Assembly: GCF_002858925.1 (NCBI RefSeq)
Contig: NZ_PJRS01000036.1
Coordinates: 1 to 60,736, forward strand
Reading direction: 5' to 3'
Source: Caulobacter zeae
Lineage (GTDB): Bacteria; Pseudomonadota; Alphaproteobacteria; Caulobacterales; Caulobacteraceae
Length of the DNA stretch: 60,736 nucleotides
Shown here piece after piece: positions 55,819 to 60,736 of the stretch; the first letter of the stretch is position 1, and every line of letters starts with the position of its first letter. The notes below the pieces were generated by a model. The model saw only the letters and a list, made by a program, of their open reading frames with translations. It did not search any database and was not told the DNA's origin. The position numbers were made by a program, and so were the translations under genes.

Positions 55819-55988
55819 GAATATGGGGTCGGCTTCTGGTTCGGCGTGCCGACCGTCTTGAGCCACTCGCGCACGCGCTCGTGCGGAACGACACGACCGG
55901 CTTCAACGTCGGCGTCGGCCGCCGCTTCGGCGCGGCGCTCGGCATCGTCGTCGGCGATGTCGAAGATGGCGGGATCGGACTCGGCCAT
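55806..55988 (-). CDS. Antitoxin partner of ParE-like toxin
   Basis: A 60-residue acidic protein (SDPAIFDIADDDAERRAEAA) with a C-terminal VPHERVREWLKTVGTPNQKP segment that matches the RHH-like antitoxins found before ParE toxins. It lies directly upstream of the toxin with the start overlapping its end. ATG 55988 is the likely start; the frame to 56009 also begins with ATG. The gene is divergent from the VapB-like gene at 56030, with only about 41 bases between, which may hold both promoters. Confidence 0.8.
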   Translation of the reverse strand: MAESDPAIFDIADDDAERRAEAAADADVEAGRVVPHERVREWLKTVGTPNQKPTPYSWRK

Positions 55989-56029
55989 GCCCAATGCTAA
56001 CATCGACATGGGCTCGTGAGAATGTCGCC

Positions 56030-56215
56030 ATGAAGTTCATCACAGTCGAAGTCGATGACGAAACCTATCGACGGGTGTCGATCAAGGCGGCGGACACGGG
56101 GACGTCCATCGAGGCCATGGTTCGGCAGTTCCTAATGGAACTCGGACGAGGCGATGGTGTCTTCCGAGCTTCGGACAACGTTCCGCGCGATGAGCTCTAT
56201 CGGCGCGGGGGCTAA
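56030..56215 (+). CDS. VapB-type antitoxin (orphan)
   Basis: A 61-residue protein: KFITVEVDDETYRRVSIKAA then DTGTSIEAMVRQFLMELGRG, a ribbon-helix-helix pattern as in VapB antitoxins. The C-terminus RASDNVPRDELYRRGG also fits VapB. ATG 56030 is the family start. A complete PIN-domain toxin gene does not follow; only a short in-frame tail remains (next entry), so the antitoxin has lost its partner. Confidence 0.75.
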   Translation: MKFITVEVDDETYRRVSIKAADTGTSIEAMVRQFLMELGRGDGVFRASDNVPRDELYRRGG

Positions 56216-56216
56216 G

Positions 56217-56279
56217 CCCAACCCACTCCCTAGCGGCCAGATCGTAGAGGGTGTCCGCATCATCAACCCGTTCCACTAG
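56217..56279 (+). pseudogene. Remnant of VapC (PIN domain) toxin C-terminus
   Basis: Read in frame from 56217, this short sequence gives PNPLPSGQIVEGVRIINPFH and a stop (TAG 56277-56279). From memory, VapC toxins end with a similar GQ...G..I.NPF motif. It directly follows the VapB-like gene. The rest of the PIN domain is missing, so about 85 percent of the toxin gene has been deleted. Identification from 20 residues is tentative. Confidence 0.45.
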
Positions 56280-56311
56280 CCCAAACTTCAGCAAGCGCGA
56301 GGAGCGCCCTC

Positions 56312-57712
56312 ATGAAGCCCAAGCACAAGAAGAACCACGACGGTCCGAAGGTCACCCGGGGGGTAAAGACGCTGGACGAGGCCCAGGCCTGGTTCCGGCA
56401 GCAGAACATCGAGGAGATCGAGTGCGTCGTGCCCGACCTGGCCGGCGTGGCCCGCGGCAAGATCATGCCGGTGCGCAAGTTCCTGGGGACGCCGTCGATG
56501 AACCTGCCGTTGGCGGTGTTCTACCAGACCATCACCGGCGACTTTCCCGAGTTCGAGGGGGCGGTGAACGGCGTGCAGGCCGACACCGACATCTTCCTGA
56601 CCCCGGACCTGGCCACCCTGGCCACCGTGCCCTGGGCCCAGGACCCGACGGCCCAGGTGATCCACGACGCCTTCCACCCCGACGGCCGGCCGGTGGAGGA
56701 AAGCCCCCGCCAGGTGCTGCGCCGGGTGCTGTCGCTGTATCGCGAGAAGGGCTGGAGCCCGATCGTGGCGCCGGAGATCGAGTTCTATCTGGTCGAGAAG
56801 AACATCGACTGGGACTATCCGTTGAAGCCGCCGGTCGGCCGGTCGGGCCGGCCCGAGAGCGGCCGCCAAGGCTATTCGATCAGCGCGGTCAACGAGTTCG
56901 ACGCCCTGTTCGAGGACATGTACGAATATTCCGAGCGCCAGGGCCTGGAGATCGACACCCTGATCCACGAGAGCGGGGTGGCGCAGATGGAGATCAACCT
57001 GCGCCACGGCACGCCGCTGGAGCTGGCCGACCAGGTGTTCATGATGAAGCGCACCATCCGCGAGGCGGCGATGGAGCACGACATCTACGCCACCTTCATG
57101 GCCAAGCCGATGGCCGGCGAGCCGGGCAGCGCCATGCACGTGCACCAGTCGATCCTGACCGAGGACGGCGACAACCTGTTCTCGGACCCCAAGACCGGCG
57201 AGGCGACGCCGTCATTCTACGCCTTCATCGCGGGGCAGCAGCGCTACCTGCCGGCGATCATGGCCATACTGGCCCCCTACGTGAACAGCTACCGCCGCAT
57301 CGCCCGCGACAGCGGCGCGCCGGTCAACACCCAGTGGGGCTATGACAACCGCACCTGCGGCCTGCGCGTGCCGCCGTCCGATCCGGCCAATCGCCGGGTG
57401 GAGAACCGCATCCCCTCGTCGGACGCCAATCCCTACCTCGCCATCGCCGCCGTGCTGGCCTGCGGCTATCTGGGCATGACCCAGAACCTGGCCCCCACGG
57501 CCCCGGTGGAGATCGACGCCGGGGCCCGGGGCATCGAGCTGCCTCGCAGCCTGCTGGAGTCGGTGACCCTGTTCGAGGAGGCCAAGGCCCTGACCGACAT
57601 ACTCGGCGCCACCTTCTGCACGGCCTACGCCCGGGTGAAGCAGGCCGAGTACGAGACCTTCATGCGCACCATCAGCCCCTGGGAGCGGGAGTTCCTGCTG
57701 CTGAATGTCTGA
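56312..57712 (+). CDS. puuA: Glutamine synthetase family protein, gamma-glutamylpolyamine synthetase-like (second)
   Basis: A 466-residue ligase. IEEIECVVPDLAGVARGKIM is the N-terminal domain, IVAPEIEFYLVEKNIDWDYP holds the Glu ligands, AMHVHQSILTEDGDNLFSDP, NRTCGLRVPPSDPANRRVEN and SSDANPYLAIAAVLACGYLG carry the catalytic parts. It is more typical of PuuA than the first copy (47290) because it lies directly before the PuuB-like oxidase. It should glutamylate putrescine. ATG 56312 follows GAGGAGCGCC. Two such genes in one locus suggest different polyamine substrates. Confidence 0.9.
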   Translation: MKPKHKKNHDGPKVTRGVKTLDEAQAWFRQQNIEEIECVVPDLAGVARGKIMPVRKFLGTPSMNLPLAVFYQTITGDFPEFEGAVNGVQADTDIFLTPDLATLATVPWAQDPTAQVIHDAFHPDGRPVEESPRQVLRRVLSLYREKGWSPIVAPEIEFYLVEKNIDWDYPLKPPVGRSGRPESGRQGYSISAVNEFDALFEDMYEYSERQGLEIDTLIHESGVAQMEINLRHGTPLELADQVFMMKRTIREAAMEHDIYATFMAKPMAGEPGSAMHVHQSILTEDGDNLFSDPKTGEATPSFYAFIAGQQRYLPAIMAILAPYVNSYRRIARDSGAPVNTQWGYDNRTCGLRVPPSDPANRRVENRIPSSDANPYLAIAAVLACGYLGMTQNLAPTAPVEIDAGARGIELPRSLLESVTLFEEAKALTDILGATFCTAYARVKQAEYETFMRTISPWEREFLLLNV

Positions 57713-57728
57713 GGGGACCCGCTCTTGC

Positions 57729-57887
57729 TCACCTTCTCCCATAGGGAGAAGGAGGGGCCCGCCGCGTAGCGGTGGGAGGATGAGGGGTTACACCCTTGGC
57801 CGGCGTGCCGGCACGACGTTAGGCGCCGTCACCCCTCACCCTCCCAGGCTTCGCCTGGGCCCCTCCCTCTCCCCTCCGGGAGAGGGG
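57729..57887. repeat. Palindromic intergenic repeat, family B
   Basis: Arms CACCTTCTCCCATAGGGAGA and CCTCTCCCCTCCGGGAGAGG surround inner GGAGGGGCCCGC / GGGCCCCTCC arms. The right arm ends two bases before ATG 57890, so GGGAGAGGGG is also the ribosome site of the oxidase gene. Confidence 0.85.
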
Positions 57888-57889
57888 CT

Positions 57890-59188
57890 ATGAATACCGG
57901 CCACCCCGCCACCTCCTGGTACGCCGCCACCGCGACGCCGTTCGATCCGCTGCCGGCCCTCGACGGCGACGCCTTCGCCGACGTCTGCGTCGTCGGCGCG
58001 GGCTACACCGGCCTGGGCGCGGCGCTGGAGCTGGCCTCGCGCGGGGTGTCGGTCGTCGTGCTGGAGGCCGCCCAGGTCGGGTCCGGCGCCTCGGGCCGCA
58101 ATGGCGGCCAGGTACATATGGGCCAGCGCAACGATCAGGCCTGGCTGGAGAAGACGGTCGGCCGCGACGACGCCATGGCGTTGTGGAGAATGGCGCTGGA
58201 CGCCCGTTCGCACCTGGCCGCGACGATCGCCGAGCACGCCATCGCCTGCGACTTCACGCCGGGCATGATCCACGCCCGTCACAAGCCGGGCGGCGAGGGC
58301 GAGGATCTCGACCACATCGAGTTCATGGCCGCCCGCTACGGCTATCACGAGCTGGAACCGATCGACGAGGACGCCCTGGCCGAGGAATTGGGTACGGGGG
58401 TCTATCACGGCGGGACGCGCGACAACGGCGGCGGTCACCTGCACCCGCTGAACCTGGCCCTGGGCCTGGCGCGGGCGGCGCTGGCCAGGGGGGCGGTGAT
58501 CTTTGAGCGCAGCCGCGCCCGGGCCTGGCGCAAGGAAGGGGGGCGGCGCGAGGGCGGCAAGATCGTGGTCGAGACGGCGGCCGGGCGGGTGCTGTGCGAC
58601 CAGCTGATCCTGACCGGCGACGGCTATCTGGACGAACTGGCCGGCGGCGAGGCCCGGGCCCGGGTGATGCCGATCAACAATTTCGTGCTGGCGACCGAAC
58701 CCTTGGGAGAGCGCGCCGAGACGATCATCCGCTCGAACGCCGCCGTGGCCGACAGCCGCTTCGTCGTGAACTATTTCCGCAAGAGCCCGGACGGCCGGCT
58801 GCTGTTCGGCGGCGGCGAGAACTACCGACCGGGCTTTCCGCCGGACGTGCCGGGGTTCGTGCGGCGGCACATGCTGAAGATCTATCCCGACCTGGCCGAC
58901 GTGGCGGTGACCCACGCCTGGGGCGGGACCCTGGGCATCACCGTCCATCGCGCTCCCTTCGTGCGCGAACTGGCGCCGGGCGTGCGGGTCGCGGCCGGCT
59001 ATTCGGGGCAGGGGGTGATGCTGGCGCCGTGGTTCGGCAAGCTGCTGGCCGACGCGGCGCTGGGCGAGACGGGCGGGGTGGAGCTGCTGTCGCGCCTGCC
59101 GACCCCGCCGTTCCCGGGCGGCCGCCTGCTGCGCTGGCCGCTGACGGTGGCGGGCCTGTCCTGGTACGCGCTGCGCGACCGGCTATAG
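57890..59188 (+). CDS. puuB: Gamma-glutamylputrescine oxidase, PuuB-like (FAD-dependent)
   Basis: A 432-residue DAO-type flavoprotein. The N-terminal FAD motif is VCVVGAGYTGLGAALELASR, with EAAQVGSGASGRNGGQVHMG downstream, typical of GlpD/DadA-like amine oxidases. GGGENYRPGFPPDVPGFVRR and the C-terminal GYSGQGVMLAPWFGKLLAD are conserved in PuuB. It should oxidise gamma-glutamylputrescine to the aldehyde with release of ammonia and H2O2. It is placed right after the PuuA-like gene. ATG 57890 uses the ribosome site from the repeat arm. Confidence 0.92.
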   Translation: MNTGHPATSWYAATATPFDPLPALDGDAFADVCVVGAGYTGLGAALELASRGVSVVVLEAAQVGSGASGRNGGQVHMGQRNDQAWLEKTVGRDDAMALWRMALDARSHLAATIAEHAIACDFTPGMIHARHKPGGEGEDLDHIEFMAARYGYHELEPIDEDALAEELGTGVYHGGTRDNGGGHLHPLNLALGLARAALARGAVIFERSRARAWRKEGGRREGGKIVVETAAGRVLCDQLILTGDGYLDELAGGEARARVMPINNFVLATEPLGERAETIIRSNAAVADSRFVVNYFRKSPDGRLLFGGGENYRPGFPPDVPGFVRRHMLKIYPDLADVAVTHAWGGTLGITVHRAPFVRELAPGVRVAAGYSGQGVMLAPWFGKLLADAALGETGGVELLSRLPTPPFPGGRLLRWPLTVAGLSWYALRDRL

Positions 59189-59216
59189 GTCTGATCGGCG
59201 TTCAAGCCCTGCGAGT

Positions 59217-59309
59217 GGTCCTCGTCCTTCGACGAGCTCAGGATGAGGACCATTGTCGGCTCGGCATCTGAGAAACCTCATCCTGAGCCTGTCGAAGGAC
59301 GAGGTTTTC
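59217..59309. repeat. Palindromic repeat, family D (two units)
   Basis: TCCTTCGACGAGCTCAGGAT (59225-59244) and ATCCTGAGCCTGTCGAAGGA (59280-59299) are inverted units. It lies between the PuuB-like gene and the SdpI-like gene, whose stops converge, and may act as a terminator. Confidence 0.8.
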
Positions 59310-59312
59310 GTC

Positions 59313-59687
59313 TCAAACGGCCTTGGACTTCGCCCGCAGCGACAGGCAGTAGCCGATCGTCACCACCAGCCCGGCCAGGATCGCGCCGCAGCCGCCCACG
59401 ACCGCCACCTCGAAGGGCGCGAACGCCCAGAGGCCGGCATAGACGAGCCCGCTCAGCGCCATCGACCAGCCGCCGACCCGGTGGACCCGCCGCGCCCAGG
59501 CGCTGGGGACGAACCGCTTGGGCATGCGATTGCCAAACCAGGCGACCATCAGGCCGATGGCGCCCATGACCAGCCGGTTGACGGTGTCGGTGTCGATATA
59601 GCCCAGCTTGCGGGCCAGGCTGGCGGCCAGGGCCAGGACGACGATGCCGACGCCCCAGGCGAGGTCGGCGATCACTCCCTTCTTCAT
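59313..59687 (-). CDS. SdpI-family membrane protein (half-length)
   Basis: A 124-residue protein with four membrane segments. WFGNRMPKRFVPSAWARRVH and RVGGWSMALSGLVYAGLWAF resemble the N.MPK...HR.GG motif of SdpI-family proteins, which act as immunity/signal-transducing membrane partners of SdpR autorepressors. Bacillus SdpI is about 207 residues, so this is a short, one-domain form. The start at 59687 overlaps the regulator's stop by four bases (ATGA). No SdpC-like toxin gene is seen. Confidence 0.65.
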   Translation of the reverse strand: MKKGVIADLAWGVGIVVLALAASLARKLGYIDTDTVNRLVMGAIGLMVAWFGNRMPKRFVPSAWARRVHRVGGWSMALSGLVYAGLWAFAPFEVAVVGGCGAILAGLVVTIGYCLSLRAKSKAV

Positions 59688-59980
59688 TCCGCAACCTCCT
59701 GCTTGGACGCCGAGGCCTGCTCGCCGACGCCGAACGAGTGGACGAAGCCCAGCAGCGCCTCTTCGAGCACCGAGAGCTTCAGGTGGTAGATCACCGACTT
59801 GCCGGCCTTTTCGGCGTGCACGAGATCGGCTTCCCGCAGCACCGCGAAGTGCGCAGACATGGTCGGCTTGGAGACGTCGAACTGGTCGCTCAGCTCGCCG
59901 GCGCTCAGCGGCCCCTTGCGCAGGAGCTGCAGCACCCGCCGGCGGGTGGGATCGGAGAGGGCCTTGAACACCTGGCTCAT
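59684..59980 (-). CDS. ArsR/SdpR-like winged helix regulator
   Basis: A 98-residue protein: SQVFKALSDPTRRRVLQLLR then GPLSAGELSDQFDVSKPTMS, AHFAVLREADLVHAEKAGKS and VIYHLKLSVLEEAL. This closely follows the SdpR pattern, FKA.SDPTRR..L.LL, with no cysteine metal site of classical ArsR proteins. It probably represses its own operon through the palindrome just upstream. The downstream SdpI-like protein could sequester it at the membrane, as in the Bacillus system; this is inference. ATG 59980 is clear. Confidence 0.88.
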   Translation of the reverse strand: MSQVFKALSDPTRRRVLQLLRKGPLSAGELSDQFDVSKPTMSAHFAVLREADLVHAEKAGKSVIYHLKLSVLEEALLGFVHSFGVGEQASASKQEVAE

Positions 59981-59985
59981 GATGT

Positions 59986-60003
59986 GATGATTAGCTAATC
60001 ATC
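59986..60003. promoter_or_regulatory. 18-bp perfect palindrome, candidate SdpR-like operator
   Basis: GATGATTAGCTAATCATC reads identically on both strands. It lies six bases upstream of the regulator's start codon and 56 bases from the divergent gene at 60059. Location and AT-rich core suit a winged-helix autorepressor operator. Confidence 0.7.
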
Positions 60004-60058
60004 GAAATGAGTCAAGCAGCGGCTGGCTTCGACGGGCGCGCCGCGCTAACACCCCGCC

Positions 60059-60388
60059 ATGGCGCGAACCAAGCTGAACCCTGAATTCGAGATCGAGGTC
60101 GACGGCGAGACCTATGTCTGGCGGCTGCAACGCACGCCGCACTGGTCCAAGGACCCGACGGAACGACACGGCATGGCCATCGCCGTGCACCACGTCGAGG
60201 GCAAGCGCGAGGTCGTCATCGAGTTTCCGCCCGGCGAGCAGCCCCGCTACGGCGCGCCGCAGCTGAAGACCGAGCAGGTGCCCAAGAAGCTGGTGGCGAC
60301 CGCCATCGCCTCGGCCGTGGCGGCCGGCTGGGAACCCTGGTCGCGCGGCAAGCCGGTGATCATCGCCGTGGACGAGACCGGGGGCTGA
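60059..60388 (+). CDS. Conserved hypothetical protein
   Basis: A 109-residue soluble protein starting ARTKLNPEFEIEVDGETYVW, then LQRTPHWSKDPTERHGMAIA, VHHVEGKREVVIEFPPGEQP and a helical tail (PKKLVATAIASAVAAGWEPW). The first two-thirds look like a small beta-sheet domain. I have seen similar proteins in Caulobacterales, but no function is known. ATG 60059 has no strong ribosome site. It is divergent from the SdpR-like gene, with the palindrome between. Confidence 0.75.
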   Translation: MARTKLNPEFEIEVDGETYVWRLQRTPHWSKDPTERHGMAIAVHHVEGKREVVIEFPPGEQPRYGAPQLKTEQVPKKLVATAIASAVAAGWEPWSRGKPVIIAVDETGG

Positions 60389-60394
60389 ACTGAA

Positions 60395-60460
60395 CCCTCT
60401 CTCTTGGAGAGAGGGAGGGGCCCGCCGCGCAGCGGTGGGAGGGTGAGAGGTTTCACCCTT
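60395..60460. repeat. Half copy of family B repeat
   Basis: CCCTCTCTCTTGGAGAGAGG and GGAGGGGCCCGCCGCGCAGC match the left half of family B elements. It lies after the hypothetical gene. The remaining 60461-60531 holds only a GTCATCCCGGGCGG stretch similar to the 15442 repeat; this interval may be part of the IS end. Confidence 0.7.
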
Positions 60461-60531
60461 GGCAGCAAGGTTACCGCCAATAGGCCGTCATCCCGGGCGG
60501 CGCGCAGCGGAGACCCGGCGACTGTGTTGGG

Positions 60532-60736
60532 TCAAGGCTGTTTGAGCCAGGGCTGGCCGGCCTTGAGCATGCTGTTGGCGGCGACGACGAGCTTCCTGGC
60601 GATGGCGACGAGGGCGACCTTTGCAGGTTTTCCCGCGGCGCGCATGGTCAGGTACTCGCGTTTGAAGCCCTGGTCGGAGCGGACGGCGCTGACGGCGGCC
60701 ATGTAGAGGGCGGCGCGGACGCACGGGCGTCCGCCG
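60532..60736 (-). CDS. IS110-family transposase C-terminal fragment, cut by window edge
   Basis: Read from the right edge on the minus strand, the frame gives 67 residues ending at TGA 60532-60534. It contains GGRPCVRAALYMAAVSAVRS and MRAAGKPAKVALVAIARKLV followed by ANSMLKAGQPW. This is the C-terminal transposase_20 region of IS110-type enzymes (GGR..VR..LYMAA and AGK..K.A..A..RK), with the conserved Ser missing from view. The N-terminal DEDD domain lies outside the window. The fragment is too short to judge whether the element is intact. Confidence 0.85.
   Translation of the reverse strand, partial: GGRPCVRAALYMAAVSAVRSDQGFKREYLTMRAAGKPAKVALVAIARKLVVAANSMLKAGQPWLKQP

Noticed and set aside
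55868..56294. Minus-strand frame with LKFGLVERVDDADTLYDLAA (56082-56294)
   Set aside because: It is antisense to the VapB-like gene and the VapC remnant; the plus-strand reading explains the sequence better.

Overview
The window looks like chromosome from a GC-rich alphaproteobacterium, most likely Caulobacter or a close relative. The basis is the strong G/C bias at third codon positions, the alphaproteobacterial F1-ATPase zeta-type inhibitor, a NodT-type outer membrane lipoprotein, a large TonB-dependent receptor next to a pectate lyase, and many palindromic intergenic repeats. No rRNA or tRNA gene was recognised. A transposase fragment touches each window edge (IS481-like at the left, IS110-like at the right).

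Layout. 0.2-5.4 kb: a LysR regulator divergent from a three-gene EmrA/EmrB/NodT tripartite efflux operon. 5.4-11.1 kb: purine genes purC-purS and purB, with the ATPase inhibitor, a DUF1842-like protein, a hypoxanthine-DNA glycosylase and a 2OG-Fe(II) oxygenase. 11.3-16.2 kb: two related 12-TM MFS transporters sharing a palindromic upstream site, and two glutathione S-transferases. 16.2-23.5 kb: MeaB GTPase and both methylmalonyl-CoA mutase subunits (propionyl-CoA catabolism), with a YbjQ protein, a tandem DUF4112 pair and a Uma2 protein between them. 23.6-33.2 kb: nitronate monooxygenase, a DUF2793 gene split by an in-frame amber codon, a GDT1/UPF0016 transporter behind a probable yybP-ykoY manganese riboswitch, a fused hydantoinase/5-oxoprolinase, a cyclophilin, a K+ channel and a second 2OG oxygenase. 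33.2-39.6 kb: TonB receptor, pectate lyase and a chemoreceptor-like protein.

40.5-59.2 kb is a polyamine uptake and catabolism locus: PotF/PotH/PotI/PotG-type ABC transporter, two gamma-glutamylpolyamine synthetase-like enzymes (PuuA), gamma-glutamylputrescine oxidase (PuuB), aldehyde dehydrogenase (PuuC), gamma-Glu-GABA hydrolase (PuuD), succinate-semialdehyde dehydrogenase (GabD), three class III aminotransferases and a GntR/FCD regulator. Together they should import putrescine or related amines and convert them, by glutamylation or direct transamination, to GABA and succinate. The regulator is flanked by two related palindromes. Most gene junctions in this locus carry a 100-160 bp inverted-repeat element, and at least four start codons use a Shine-Dalgarno supplied by the repeat arm. 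A ParDE-like pair and a VapB antitoxin with only the tail of a VapC toxin sit inside the locus.

59.3-60.7 kb: an SdpR/SdpI-like operon with an 18-bp perfect palindrome at its promoter, a small hypothetical gene and the IS110 fragment. Gene functions are read from motifs and remembered family features; no database search was run.
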